NCBI GenBank assembly: GCA_964570825.1 | Contig: CAZMZJ010000012.1 | Coordinates: 6,554-70,553 of the forward strand | Direction of reading: 5' to 3' | DNA: 64,000 bases | From: UMGS1002 sp964570825 | Lineage (GTDB): Bacteria > Bacillota > Clostridia > Oscillospirales > CAG-272 | Shown: positions 16,928 to 28,447 of the stretch, piece by piece | Layout of the letters: the number at the start of each line of letters is the position of its first letter | Position numbering within the stretch: the stretch's first letter is position 1 | Position numbers and translations under genes: made by a program | Notes under the pieces: model-generated | What the model saw: the letters and a program-made list of their open reading frames with translations, nothing else | Database searches by the model: none | Told to the model about the DNA's origin: nothing

Positions 16928-18790
16928 ATGAAAAACATTTATAGTAAAATTCTTAAATATATTATTGACATTATTATAATCAATATGTCTGTCGCCGCGG
17001 CTATCGTGCTGAAGTGCGAGTTCGTTGCGTCAGAAATATTGAAATATACTGACAGGTTTCTGTTGGGCGCTCCCGTTCTGACCATATGCTATTTATTCTC
17101 ATTATGGCTGTTCAACAGTTACAGGACACTATGGCAGTTCGCCGGCATACGCGACCGCGTCGAGTTCGGCAGTGCGGTGGCTTTTGCCAATCTGCCGTAT
17201 GTTATCGCTCATGTCCTGACTACCGGCGGTTATACGGCGAGCGTTTATATCACGTCGACGGTTTTTATGGTTTTTGCTCTCCTTAATATCAGAATGCTTT
17301 ATAAAATATTATATCGGCTGAGTAACAGAAAGGCCGGCGAAAAGCTGCTGACCGCAAAAAAGAAAAACATCATGATTATCGGCGCGGGCAGCGCCGGGAA
17401 TATGCTGCTTCACGATATCGTGAACAGTCCGGATTTGACGGGATATAAAGCCGCATGCTTTATTGACGATGATAAATCCAAAATCGGCAGCCGGCTCGGG
17501 CGCGTCAAGGTGGTGGGCGATACTTCGACAATCGCCGAGAATGTTAAAAAATACGAAATATCTGTGATTGTTTTCGCGATTCCGTCATGTTCAAACGAAA
17601 AAAAGGCAAAAATATTAAATGTATGCAGCGAAACCGGATGCCAGGTGAAAACGCTGCCGAGCGTGTCGCAGATGGTGAACGGGCGGGTTACCATGGGAAA
17701 TGTCAGAGATGTGCAGGTCGAGGACCTGCTCGGGCGCGAACCCGTTAAACTGGATCTTGACAGCGTCAAAGAATTCATTTCGGGCAAAACTGTTATGGTC
17801 ACCGGCGGAGGCGGCTCGATAGGCAGCGAGCTGTGCCGGCAGATTGCGGCGTTCAGTCCGAAGCTCCTCATAATTTTCGACGTATATGAAAACAACGCAT
17901 ATGATATTCAGAACGAACTGCGCCACAATTACCCGGAGCTTGCCCTGACAACCTTAATCGGTTCGGTGCGCGACGAAAAGCGGGTTGAATATGTGCTTTC
18001 CAAATACCGTCCCGACATTATTTTCCATGCTGCAGCTCACAAGCATGTACCGCTGATGGAGGAAAGCCCGTGCGAGGCAGTAAAAAACAATGTGTTCGGA
18101 ACGCTCAATATGGCGAGCGCCGCGGATAAATTCGGCGTCAAACGGTTTATCATGATTTCAACCGACAAGGCCGTCAACCCCACCAACGTTATGGGCGCCA
18201 CAAAACGCATCTGCGAGATGATAGTGCAGTCCTATTCGAGAAAATCTAAAACAGAGTTCGTAGCGGTTCGCTTCGGGAACGTGTTAGGGTCGAACGGAAG
18301 CGTCATACCCCTTTTCAAAAAACAGATTGAAGCAGGCGGCCCTGTGACGGTCACGCACCCCGATATCATAAGATATTTCATGACTATTCCGGAGGCGGTT
18401 TCGCTCGTGCTCGAAGCGGGGGTAAAAGCCAAGGGAGGCGAGATTTTTGTCCTCGACATGGGGCATCCGGTGAAGATACTGACACTTGCTGAAAACCTTA
18501 TAAGGTTATCGGGTTATATCCCTTATAAAGACATCGATATTAAATTCACGGGCCTGCGCCCCGGCGAAAAGCTTTATGAGGAAATGCTTATGAAAGAGGA
18601 AGGTTTGACCGCCACAGAAAACAGGCTGATTTATATTGGCAGGCCGTTGGCGTTTGACGACGCGGAGCTTGCAAGAAAGCTTGAGAAACTGAGAGAGTGC
18701 ATCAGCGCCGATGGATGCGATATAAGACCTCTGATACATGATATCGTGCCGACATATAATTTTCAGAGCTGCGGCAGCCGGAATACATAG
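16928..18790 (+). CDS. membrane-bound nucleoside-diphosphate-sugar dehydratase (CapD/PglF/WbpM type)
   Basis: A 620-residue two-part protein. Residues 1 to about 130 hold four TM helices. Then a first Rossmann-like part (IIGAGSAGNMLLHDI, near 155) precedes a catalytic SDR domain (VTGGGGSIGSELCRQI near 290; ISTDKAVNPTNVMGATKR near 420, where Met takes the usual Tyr position). This is the architecture of UDP-GlcNAc 4,6-dehydratases that start synthesis of diamino- or deoxy-amino sugars for capsules and glycans. The start is ATG 16928, six bases after GGAG; the ATG at 16913 has worse spacing. It belongs with the neighbouring polysaccharide genes. Confidence 0.9.
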   Translation: MKNIYSKILKYIIDIIIINMSVAAAIVLKCEFVASEILKYTDRFLLGAPVLTICYLFSLWLFNSYRTLWQFAGIRDRVEFGSAVAFANLPYVIAHVLTTGGYTASVYITSTVFMVFALLNIRMLYKILYRLSNRKAGEKLLTAKKKNIMIIGAGSAGNMLLHDIVNSPDLTGYKAACFIDDDKSKIGSRLGRVKVVGDTSTIAENVKKYEISVIVFAIPSCSNEKKAKILNVCSETGCQVKTLPSVSQMVNGRVTMGNVRDVQVEDLLGREPVKLDLDSVKEFISGKTVMVTGGGGSIGSELCRQIAAFSPKLLIIFDVYENNAYDIQNELRHNYPELALTTLIGSVRDEKRVEYVLSKYRPDIIFHAAAHKHVPLMEESPCEAVKNNVFGTLNMASAADKFGVKRFIMISTDKAVNPTNVMGATKRICEMIVQSYSRKSKTEFVAVRFGNVLGSNGSVIPLFKKQIEAGGPVTVTHPDIIRYFMTIPEAVSLVLEAGVKAKGGEIFVLDMGHPVKILTLAENLIRLSGYIPYKDIDIKFTGLRPGEKLYEEMLMKEEGLTATENRLIYIGRPLAFDDAELARKLEKLRECISADGCDIRPLIHDIVPTYNFQSCGSRNT

Positions 18791-18885
18791 GCGGGTGTAG
18801 TCTTTCACTTGTTTTCTGAAATAAACAGTCTATTGATTTTACGTACATCCGCATATTATTTTTAATTTTATCGCGGGTGTCGGAT

Positions 18886-19371
18886 ATGAAAAAAGCAAGG
18901 GCAAGACTCTGGACAAAGCTTTATGTCGAATTTTCTTTGAGCGGGATTGTTTATGCGGGGATTGAAGCTGTATACCGTGCGGCTCTGGGGCATAAGCAGA
19001 CGCATCCGCTTGTGATATTCCTTGGGGGGATAGCTTTTCTTATCGGAGTCGGCGTCTGCCGCATCCGCTTTCCAAAGCCTTTTTTCTGGCTCAGGCCCAT
19101 ACTCGGCGGGGCTCTTATAACTTTATGGGAGCTGCTTTTCGGACTGTTTTTCAATGTGTTTCTCGGGTACGATATATGGAGCTACCGGAGCAGCAGGTAT
19201 AATTTTCTCGGGCAGGTCTGCCTTGAATTCGCACTCCTTTGGATAGGAATGATGATATTGATTGAAATTATCGATTTTTTATTTGAAAATATAATACTGA
19301 ACAACAGTCCGTATTCCTTCGCCAAGCTCGGGAAAAATTTCCGGAGAGGCTTAAAGATGCCGAAAGACTGA
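18886..19371 (+). CDS. PF06541-type putative ABC transporter permease (CmpB-like)
   Basis: A membrane protein of about 161 residues with four to five TM segments and the features of the PF06541 family: an early Gly-rich helix with YAGIEAVYR, then GALITLWELLFG, and the central SRYNFLGQVCLEFALLW block. The family is annotated as putative ABC transporter permease but its function is unproven. No ATPase gene is adjacent. The start is ATG 18886; a GTG nine bases upstream is possible. It lies inside the polysaccharide region, though this does not prove a role there. Confidence 0.7.
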   Translation: MKKARARLWTKLYVEFSLSGIVYAGIEAVYRAALGHKQTHPLVIFLGGIAFLIGVGVCRIRFPKPFFWLRPILGGALITLWELLFGLFFNVFLGYDIWSYRSSRYNFLGQVCLEFALLWIGMMILIEIIDFLFENIILNNSPYSFAKLGKNFRRGLKMPKD

Positions 19372-19388
19372 TTTCCATATTATTGGCA

Positions 19389-19417
19389 TTGACACGGTTC
19401 GCTTGATATGTTATAAT
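19389..19417 (+). promoter_or_regulatory. consensus sigma-A promoter for the cpsB-C-D operon
   Basis: TTGACA (19389-19394), a 17-bp spacer and TATAAT (19412-19417): both hexamers and the spacing match the consensus. The first gene starts 45 bases downstream, so strong transcription is expected. Confidence 0.8.
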
Positions 19418-19462
19418 GTTAATATGGCAGTATTATATTGGGCTCAAAGGAAATAATTGTAT

Positions 19463-20191
19463 ATGGATTATTTTACCGATATTCACTGCCATATGTTAAG
19501 CCAAACCGACGACGGCGCTGAAAACGAAAAGGAAATGTTCGGCATGCTCGATATGGCGTACGGCGCGGGAACACGCCGCATCTGTATGACCCCGCATTTT
19601 AACTACGCGCTGTGGGGCGACACAAGACAGGCGGCGGACAGATCGTTTGAAATGCTTAAGAATTATGCCGCCGGAAAGTACCCGGATATGACGCTGTGCA
19701 TCGGCAACGAGATGTTTTACAGCGAAAGCGGAATTGAATACCTTAATTCCGGCAGGTGCAGGACGCTGAACGGCGGCAGATATGTCCTTGTCGATTTTCA
19801 CAGCGAGGTTATTTATTATGAAATTAAAAACGCGTTGTTGGATCTTGCCAACAGCGGATATATCCCTGTTTTCGCGCATGCCGAGCGGTACTGCTGCATC
19901 GCGCCGCCGTTTAACACTCTGAGAGAGCTGAAGGATTTCGGAATAATAGTCCAGCTCGACTCGACTTCAATATGCGGAATGCATGGAAAAGCTTTGTATA
20001 AAAAAGCAATGAAGATTCTTAAATACGGGCTGGCGGATGTCGTTGCGTCAGATGCACACAACGCGTCCGGGCGCAATCCCTGCCTTGACAAAGCGGCGGA
20101 CATTATCAAAAAGCAGTTCGGATATGAATATGCGGAGAGGCTTTTCATAAAAAATCCAGACAAAATATTAGGCATAGCCGGTAATACATAG
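19463..20191 (+). CDS. CpsB/YwqE-type tyrosine-protein phosphatase (PHP domain)
   Basis: A 242-residue manganese-dependent PHP-domain phosphatase that removes phosphate from the tyrosine cluster of CpsD-type kinases. Metal ligands are visible in DIHCHML, MTPHFN, FAHAERY and ASDAHN. The start is ATG 19463, nine bases after AAGGAAA; the TTG two codons earlier is less likely. It is the first gene of a three-gene operon with the chain-length adaptor and kinase, the classical Gram-positive capsule control module. Confidence 0.9.
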   Translation: MDYFTDIHCHMLSQTDDGAENEKEMFGMLDMAYGAGTRRICMTPHFNYALWGDTRQAADRSFEMLKNYAAGKYPDMTLCIGNEMFYSESGIEYLNSGRCRTLNGGRYVLVDFHSEVIYYEIKNALLDLANSGYIPVFAHAERYCCIAPPFNTLRELKDFGIIVQLDSTSICGMHGKALYKKAMKILKYGLADVVASDAHNASGRNPCLDKAADIIKKQFGYEYAERLFIKNPDKILGIAGNT

Positions 20192-20205
20192 GGGTAAATC
20201 AAAAA

Positions 20206-20973
20206 ATGGAACAAAACGATAGCCAGGTAACACTTTCCATCAGCGACTTGTGGTCGATATTCACAGGTCATATAGTTCAGATTATCGCAGCCGCAGTCCT
20301 TATTTTTCTCGCTGCTTTCGGTTATTCACTTCTCACCTACAAGCCTCAGTATAAATCCACAGCGATGATTTATATTCTCCGCCAGAGCAGCGAGGGCACA
20401 ACAAGCACCGTTTCCAACGCCGACTTCAGCCTCGCGCTGAGCACGGTGAATGACTGCACGATCATTCTGACGAGCCACAGCGTTATTGATAAGGTTATTT
20501 CAGAGCTCGGTATGCCCATTACATACAATCAGCTGAAATCCATGATATCAATTTCAAACCCGACGTCGTCGCGCGTGCTTCAGATTTCGATAACCGCGCC
20601 AAGCCCCATGGATGCAAAGATAATTGTTGACGAATTATGCAAAGTCGGAGCTGTCAGCATTCAGGACACTCTCGGAATCAACCAGGTCAATCTTGTCGAC
20701 AAGGGAACTTACAGTGAGACGCCTTCGAACTCGATGATCACTCCTGTTGTGGTGGTCGCGCCAGTACTGGCCGCCGTCGCCGTTTTCGGGATTTATGTCC
20801 TCGTTTTTGTCCTTGACGATAAAATAAAAACTCCGGATGATGTCGAAAAGTATCTCGGGTTGACTGTTCTCGGCCTTATTCCCAACATAGGCGGAGATGA
20901 GAATAACAGATACGGAAAATACAGATATGGGAAATACGGTTCAAAATACGGCGCAAGCCGCACTAATAACTGA
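20206..20973 (+). CDS. Wzz/CpsC-type chain-length regulator and kinase adaptor
   Basis: A 255-residue protein with two TM segments (about 24-44 and 178-200) flanking an extracytoplasmic region, the pattern of CpsC/YveK adaptors that activate the BY-kinase and set polysaccharide chain length. The Wzz domain begins with SISDLWSIF. The cytoplasmic tail ends in an unusual Tyr/Gly/Lys repeat, RYGKYRYGKYGSKYG, which could be an additional phosphorylation target. The stop at 20971-20973 lies 16 bases before the chosen kinase start. Confidence 0.88.
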   Translation: MEQNDSQVTLSISDLWSIFTGHIVQIIAAAVLIFLAAFGYSLLTYKPQYKSTAMIYILRQSSEGTTSTVSNADFSLALSTVNDCTIILTSHSVIDKVISELGMPITYNQLKSMISISNPTSSRVLQISITAPSPMDAKIIVDELCKVGAVSIQDTLGINQVNLVDKGTYSETPSNSMITPVVVVAPVLAAVAVFGIYVLVFVLDDKIKTPDDVEKYLGLTVLGLIPNIGGDENNRYGKYRYGKYGSKYGASRTNN

Positions 20974-20989
20974 AACAGGAGCACCCGAA

Positions 20990-21727
20990 ATGATACCGAT
21001 CAGACTAAAGTTTGAATCATCAACAGACTATTTCGTCAGCGAGGCATTCAAGGTGCTGCGCACCAATATCCAGTTTTGCGGAACCGACGTAAAGGTCATT
21101 TCAATAACAAGCTGCGAGGCGAACGAAGGCAAAACCACCATATGCCTTGAGCTTGCCAAGGCGATGTCCGAGAGCGGAAAGAAGGTTTTGCTTATCGACG
21201 CCGATATGCGCAAATCGGTTATGGTGACAAAATACGCAGACGAAAAGGGTGTCACAGGACTTTCGCAGTATCTCTCCGGAATGGCAGAAAAAGGCGACAT
21301 CATATATACTGCGGAAAACGGAGGATTCGACATTATATTTGCCGGAAAATTCCCTCCAAACCCTGTTGAGCTGCTGGGAAGCACACGCTTTAAAAAGCTT
21401 ATCGACGAGGTAAAGCCGAACTATGATTATATCCTGATCGACAGCCCTCCGCTCGGGCTTGTCATAGACGGAGCCGTTATCGCGTCATTATGCGACAGTG
21501 CGGTAATTGTCATCAGCACTGACATGATAAAATACCGCTTTGCGCTTAACGTCAAGCAGCAGCTTGAAAAAAGCGGATGCCATATCCTCGGCGTGATCCT
21601 CAACCATATACAGAAAAAGAACAGTACATATTATAAAAAATATCACGGGTACGGTTATTATTCCGGGTACGGCCATACGGAAAAAAATGAAAAAAGCAAC
21701 CGTAAGGAAATTGGAACCGCAAAATAA
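20990..21727 (+). CDS. CpsD/YwqD-type tyrosine-protein kinase (BY-kinase)
   Basis: A 245-residue cytoplasmic BY-kinase. Walker A is SCEANEGKTTICLE, Walker A' is LLIDADMRKS and Walker B is YILIDSPPLG. A C-terminal tyrosine cluster (YYKKYHGYGYYSGYGH) is the autophosphorylation site dephosphorylated by the CpsB-type phosphatase two genes upstream. The frame is open back into the adaptor gene, but AGGAG eight bases before the ATG at 20990 marks the start, so no real overlap is needed. A terminator follows. Confidence 0.92.
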   Translation: MIPIRLKFESSTDYFVSEAFKVLRTNIQFCGTDVKVISITSCEANEGKTTICLELAKAMSESGKKVLLIDADMRKSVMVTKYADEKGVTGLSQYLSGMAEKGDIIYTAENGGFDIIFAGKFPPNPVELLGSTRFKKLIDEVKPNYDYILIDSPPLGLVIDGAVIASLCDSAVIVISTDMIKYRFALNVKQQLEKSGCHILGVILNHIQKKNSTYYKKYHGYGYYSGYGHTEKNEKSNRKEIGTAK

Positions 21728-21730
21728 TTG

Positions 21731-21764
21731 AAAACAGGCTCCGGAGAATTCCGGAGCCTGTTTT
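21731..21764 (+). terminator. intrinsic terminator of the cps operon
   Basis: CAGGCTCCGGA (21735-21745) pairs with TCCGGAGCCTG (21750-21760), with flanking A and T runs (AAAA and TTTT) extending the stem. It stands three bases after the kinase stop. Confidence 0.85.
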
Positions 21765-21837
21765 AACCGAATTAAGCCGGCTTATTTTTTCCAGAGGGGC
21801 GGAGAAATTTTAGATAGCCTGCCTCTCCCCGCGTTTT

Positions 21838-23460
21838 TTATCTTACAGTCAGCTCAAACGCGGTGTTTTTCATATATACTGTATTATGAGCGATGCGGGT
21901 GCGCTTTGCGTAGCACCAGTATACAGAGGTGTTCGAGTGGGCGTTGTATGTCGGAAAGTCAGAAGACGAAATATCAAATCGTATGCGGTCGCCGGGCCTG
22001 ATTTTCCAAGCGACAGGGTCGAGAGCGATATCAATTTCAACCTTTTTGCCGGGTTTATAATTCCTGACGGTATCGCTGATGCTTACTATCGTGTCGCGCA
22101 TATACCATGCAGCGCCGTCGCGGATTATATCCGCGCGGACAAAGAAGGCAGTGTCGGTGCAGTCGCTCGAAACCTCAAGGCGGGCGTGTATCCCGCCGTC
22201 AAGGATAACCTCGTTTTCAAACGGCTCGCTGACAAAGCTTAGCACATCGGGGCGGAAGTCCGGTCCGGGCTGCATCTGAAGGCCGGCGTTCCCCGACTGG
22301 AACACGTTTGAGCCGCCGGGGAAAAAGGCGGGATTCCTCGGGTCATATTCGTACGAGCGGCTTCCGTCGGACGGCGAGCAGCAAAGTCTGCCGTCGTCAG
22401 AAGGATAAAGAGTCAGTTTCCCGGAGCTGTCTGCGCCGAGAGCATCGGCATACCGCCAGCCCTCTCCGGCGCTGTAATACCTGATCTTCCCCTCGCGAAC
22501 GTATGTCAGCGGCGTGCCGAGCCTTATATGGTTAAACCATTCGACCTCGGGGTGCCCGCGCCGGGATCTGGGGAAGAGCGCCTCGTGCTCCGGAGGAGTA
22601 TTGTGGCTGTGTCCCCACGGACCTATGAGAAAAGCCGATTTTTGCCTTGCGGCAGGGTTAAGGCGTTCCCAAAAATCAAGCGTCCCTTTGTAATGGATAT
22701 CGTAAAAACCCCCGATGAGCAGCAGCGGGAAGTCGATCACGTGGGGAGTTTCGTAGGCGTCGCCGAAACCGGTGCCGGTGCGCCAGAATTCATCGTCCGG
22801 GCGGTTGTGCAGAAAGGTGTCGGTCATCTCGGGAACCTTATGCCCGTAAACACGTTCTGGCAGCTCTATTAATGGGCGGTTTTTCAGCTCTTCTTTTGTA
22901 AGATTGAACTTTTCTTCGGCGTTCAGCTGGTTTTTCATGTAAAGACGGGTGAACCAGAGCGTGTAAAGATCGTGCTTGTATGTGTTTTTTTCATAGGATA
23001 CATAAAATAGATTAGACGGCATGACGGCAAGCACGGCGCCCCTGACCTCGGACGGGTGCGACGGTATATATGCGGAATGAACGAACGACTTGTAGCTCGC
23101 GCCGTATAGAAATATTCCGCCGCCGTACCACGGCTGCTTCTTTATCCAGTCAAGAGTCGAAAGACCGTCCTCGCGTTCGTTCATCATATTGCGGAAGACG
23201 CCTTCCGAAAGGCCTGTGCCGCGGCAGTGCTGGTTTACGACAGCGTATCCCGCGGCAAGAAAGTCATACATCGGGCCTTTTATATTTTCGGCAGTAAACT
23301 CGCCGGCTGATATGCCGGGCTCGTACGGCGAGCGGTGGAATACCGCCGGAAACACGCGGCCTTCGGGCTCGCAGGGCAGCATCACACGCGTGAAAAGCTT
23401 TGTTCCGTCCGCCGACGGCACCATGAATTCCCGGATCACCGGGCTGAAATTATCCGACAT
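21838..23460 (-). CDS. CocE/NonD-family alpha/beta hydrolase (S15 type)
   Basis: A 540-residue member of the X-Pro dipeptidyl-peptidase S15/CocE group. The N-terminal alpha/beta-hydrolase domain has NQHCRGTGLSEG, the nucleophile serine in LYGASYKSF, the acid in IGGFYDIHY and the histidine in IGPWGHSHN. The C-terminal third (from about 370) is the jelly-roll domain usual for the family. Members hydrolyse esters, beta-lactam acyl groups or proline peptides; no signal peptide is visible, so it is probably cytosolic. It is monocistronic, convergent with the cps operon, and has GGGG before its ATG. Confidence 0.88.
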   Translation of the reverse strand: MSDNFSPVIREFMVPSADGTKLFTRVMLPCEPEGRVFPAVFHRSPYEPGISAGEFTAENIKGPMYDFLAAGYAVVNQHCRGTGLSEGVFRNMMNEREDGLSTLDWIKKQPWYGGGIFLYGASYKSFVHSAYIPSHPSEVRGAVLAVMPSNLFYVSYEKNTYKHDLYTLWFTRLYMKNQLNAEEKFNLTKEELKNRPLIELPERVYGHKVPEMTDTFLHNRPDDEFWRTGTGFGDAYETPHVIDFPLLLIGGFYDIHYKGTLDFWERLNPAARQKSAFLIGPWGHSHNTPPEHEALFPRSRRGHPEVEWFNHIRLGTPLTYVREGKIRYYSAGEGWRYADALGADSSGKLTLYPSDDGRLCCSPSDGSRSYEYDPRNPAFFPGGSNVFQSGNAGLQMQPGPDFRPDVLSFVSEPFENEVILDGGIHARLEVSSDCTDTAFFVRADIIRDGAAWYMRDTIVSISDTVRNYKPGKKVEIDIALDPVAWKIRPGDRIRFDISSSDFPTYNAHSNTSVYWCYAKRTRIAHNTVYMKNTAFELTVR

Positions 23461-23643
23461 TTTTAATCCCCATTCCGCCTGTGGCGGCTTTTGTTTTTTA
23501 TATGTGAGATGAGCGTTGTCGATTATATCTTATCTTGTGCTGTCAGAGCATATAATCTTTTGTGTATTATACTACATATCCCGGGCTTATTCAATAATTT
23601 ACAAAATATTTAATAAAATTTTAGTAAAATCAATAAAAATGTC

Positions 23644-23672
23644 TTGATTTTAACAAACGGATTTGTTATAAT
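23644..23672 (+). promoter_or_regulatory. sigma-A promoter for the membrane pyrophosphatase gene
   Basis: TTGATT (23644-23649), 17 bp, TATAAT (23667-23672). The coding start is 76 bases further on. The rest of the 287-base gap to the divergent hydrolase gene is AT-rich, with no other clear element. Confidence 0.7.
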
Positions 23673-23747
23673 ATCAATTATCACAAATCAATAGCAAAAA
23701 GAGCAAAAATTGCGGCAATATAGCCGTATATAAAGAAAGGTATAAGC

Positions 23748-26000
<2,253 letters not shown>

Positions 26001-26014
26001 AAAACGCGCAAAAG

Positions 26015-26050
26015 GCTGCCGCTCGGATTCAGAGGCGGCAGCTTTTTCTT
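26015..26050 (+). terminator. intrinsic terminator of hppA
   Basis: GCTGCCGC (26015-26022) pairs with GCGGCAGC (26035-26042) across a 12-base loop and is followed by TTTTTCTTATT. Confidence 0.85.
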
Positions 26051-26108
26051 ATTGTCTTAAAATACTCCGCCGAGAACAATAATTGTCTTGTTATTGCCTA
26101 TTTATGAC

Positions 26109-26137
26109 TTGAAATCAGGGTAAATATGTCGTATAAT
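26109..26137 (+). promoter_or_regulatory. sigma-A promoter for the first Gfo/Idh/MocA gene
   Basis: TTGAAA (26109-26114), 17 bp, TATAAT (26132-26137), followed by the start codon 45 bases downstream. Confidence 0.7.
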
Positions 26138-26181
26138 TATCCTAAAGTATTGATGAAAGAATGACAACCGGAAGGATCCAA

Positions 26182-27246
26182 ATGAGCGCGGATAAAAAGA
26201 AAAGAGTTGCCGTCATCGGCTACGGCGGAATGGGCGGCTGGCATACAAGATATTTGATCAAAAGCGATGTGGCTGAGCTGGCAGGAATATATGACATAAA
26301 GGAAGCACGCCGCAAGCTTGCCGAGGAAAACGGAATTTACGCATATTCAACACTCGACGAGCTGCTTGCCGACAGTACTGTCAGCCTGGTTGTGATCGCA
26401 ACTCCAAACGAACTGCACAAGCCGCTGGCCATTGAAGCCATGGCGGCAGGGAAAAATGTCATATCCGAAAAGCCCGTGGCGCTTTCGTCGGTCGAACTGC
26501 AGGAAATGATTGACGCGTCGAAAAAGTACGGCAGGCTATTTACCGTTCACCAGAACCGCCGCTGGGACTGCGATTATCTGATGATGAAGCAGGTCTATGC
26601 GTCAGGAGATCTGGGAGAGGTTACCTCGGTCGAGTCGAGAATTCACGGCTCTCGAGGCATTCCCGGCGACTGGAGAGGCAAGCGCGAACACGGCGGGGGA
26701 ATGATTCTCGACTGGGGCGTCCATCTGATCGACCAGATGCTCGGAATTGTTTATGACAAGAAAATAGAGCGGATTTACTGCCGCTGCAACCATATAACCA
26801 ATTACGAGGTTGACGACGGATTCAGGCTCGAGCTTTATTTCGAAAATTCTCTTACCGCCCTTATCGAGGTCGGGACAAGCAACTTTATAGCGATGCCAAG
26901 GTTCTATATGACGGGAACAAACGGTTCGGCTATCATAAACGACTGGCGGGAAGACTGCCGAGTCGTATGCTGCAAAAACTGGGACGAGAAGGATGTTATA
27001 CCGGTCGTCACCGCGGCGGGGCTTACCAAGACTATGGCTCCGCGCGACGAGAAAACCATCTCGGAAAGCATCATCCACCGCCCTGAATCCGATGTTCACG
27101 ATTTCTACCGTAATGTAGTGCGGGCGATAGACGGCAAGGAAAAACAGATTGTGACTCACGAACAGCTCATGCGCGTGATGAAAATTATGGAAGCGGCGTT
27201 CGAGTCCGACAGGCTCGGCCGTCCGGTCGGTTTCAAGGACAACTGA
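26182..27246 (+). CDS. Gfo/Idh/MocA-family NAD(P)-dependent oxidoreductase
   Basis: A 354-residue sugar or cyclitol dehydrogenase. The N-terminal Rossmann fold has AVIGYGGMGGWHTRYL, the conserved lysine is in SEKPVALS, and the C-terminal alpha/beta domain has GGGMILDWGVHLIDQM, where the His is the usual active-site residue. The chosen start (ATG 26182) follows GAAGGA by five bases; an upstream ATG at 26161 is in frame. The substrate is unknown. It is transcribed alone from its own promoter and ends before a terminator; a TIM-barrel isomerase gene follows. Confidence 0.88.
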   Translation: MSADKKKRVAVIGYGGMGGWHTRYLIKSDVAELAGIYDIKEARRKLAEENGIYAYSTLDELLADSTVSLVVIATPNELHKPLAIEAMAAGKNVISEKPVALSSVELQEMIDASKKYGRLFTVHQNRRWDCDYLMMKQVYASGDLGEVTSVESRIHGSRGIPGDWRGKREHGGGMILDWGVHLIDQMLGIVYDKKIERIYCRCNHITNYEVDDGFRLELYFENSLTALIEVGTSNFIAMPRFYMTGTNGSAIINDWREDCRVVCCKNWDEKDVIPVVTAAGLTKTMAPRDEKTISESIIHRPESDVHDFYRNVVRAIDGKEKQIVTHEQLMRVMKIMEAAFESDRLGRPVGFKDN

Positions 27247-27313
27247 CTGTTCCGTGCTGAGGTTAACACCGCGACGGCGGCGTATTTGCAGTAATTAAAT
27301 TTACCGTTATGCG

Positions 27314-27351
27314 ACGGGGGACTTATTAAAAGTTCCCCGTTTTATATTTTA
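27314..27351 (+). terminator. intrinsic terminator after the Gfo/Idh/MocA gene
   Basis: An 11-bp stem (27314-27324 with 27330-27340, one G-U pair) with a 5-base loop, then TTTATATTTTAT. Confidence 0.85.
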
Positions 27352-27457
27352 TCAAAATTTCTCCGCAAGGATGTCCTGGAATTTTCACGGAAACGGGGCT
27401 GATTATTAAGACGCGACCTTATTTTGCATTGTCAAAACCATATTTTGCTTGCGGTTA

Positions 27458-27486
27458 TTGACGAATGCGTTTTAATATGATAAAAT
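27458..27486 (+). promoter_or_regulatory. sigma-A promoter for the isomerase gene at 27519
   Basis: TTGACG (27458-27463), 17 bp, TAAAAT (27481-27486), 33 bases before the start codon. Confidence 0.65.
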
Positions 27487-27518
27487 TAACCGATTCCTGA
27501 TGTTATATAGAGGTTTAT

Positions 27519-28334
27519 ATGAGAAAAATCGGTATCAGCTATAAAAATATAAAGGGGCAGTCCGCGGAGGAAACGGCAAGGCTGTTGCGGGAAACCGGTT
27601 TTGACTGCGTTTTCACCGGATTCAAGGATGCGGCTGCGGCCGAAAATTACGCAGACGTTTTCGCCGGCGCCGGTCTTGTATATGAAAGTATTCACGCGCC
27701 CTTCGAGGGAATTAACGCGATCTGGACAGCGACCGACGAGGGTGAGGCAATGCTCGGCAGCCTATTGGATTGCCTTGAGGCGTGCAAAAATAATAAGGTC
27801 CCGGTTATGGTGGTTCATCTGAGCAGCGGAAACGACGCGCCTTGCGTTAACGATACCGGTCACGCGCGCTGGGACAGGCTGATTGACCGCGCCGTCGGCT
27901 CTGGCGTAACAGTCGCTTTTGAAAATCAGAGAAAGCTCGCCAACCTCGCCTTTGTCATGGAGCTTTATAAAAATGTGCCAGAGGTCGGCTTCTGCTGGGA
28001 CTGCGGACACGAAAGCTGTTTTACACCCGGGCTTGAGTTCATGCCGATTTTCGGTAAAAAGCTCGTATATACGCATATTCACGACAACTTCGGGGCTTCA
28101 AAGGATATTCAGAATTCCAGAAGCGACGATCTGCATTATATCCCATTTGACGGAGGCATCGATTTTTCAAGATTTGCCGAGCATATTAAAAAATCCGGGT
28201 TTGCCGGCACGCTGACGCTTGAGGTCGGCGGCCCGAACAACCCGAAATATGCGGATAAATTTACTCCGGAGCAATACTACAGAAGGGCTTACGACGCCGC
28301 CGTAAGACTTGTCAAGATGTGCGACGGGGAATAA
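27519..28334 (+). CDS. sugar phosphate isomerase/epimerase family (AP-endonuclease-2 TIM barrel)
   Basis: A 271-residue TIM barrel of the PF01261 group, which includes xylose isomerase-like epimerases and inosose isomerases. Expected metal ligands occur in order: a Glu in VAFENQ, FCWDCGHE, YTHIHDNFG and the C-terminal LTLEVGGP. The substrate cannot be assigned. It has its own promoter and stands next to a sugar oxidoreductase, a pairing common in inositol and rare-sugar catabolism, but here the two are separately transcribed. Confidence 0.82.
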   Translation: MRKIGISYKNIKGQSAEETARLLRETGFDCVFTGFKDAAAAENYADVFAGAGLVYESIHAPFEGINAIWTATDEGEAMLGSLLDCLEACKNNKVPVMVVHLSSGNDAPCVNDTGHARWDRLIDRAVGSGVTVAFENQRKLANLAFVMELYKNVPEVGFCWDCGHESCFTPGLEFMPIFGKKLVYTHIHDNFGASKDIQNSRSDDLHYIPFDGGIDFSRFAEHIKKSGFAGTLTLEVGGPNNPKYADKFTPEQYYRRAYDAAVRLVKMCDGE

Positions 28335-28447
28335 ATGTCCGGCTTCCGCAGCAGATAACGCAGAATTGCTTATTAAAGCGAACATTTCAGACTTTTGCCG
28401 CATACTATGTGATGGCCATTTATAAAACAGCATAAACCAGTACGGCC

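Noticed and set aside
20897..20989. Kinase start inside the adaptor gene (93-base extension)
   Set aside because: AGGAG eight bases before ATG 20990 gives a better start and removes the overlap.
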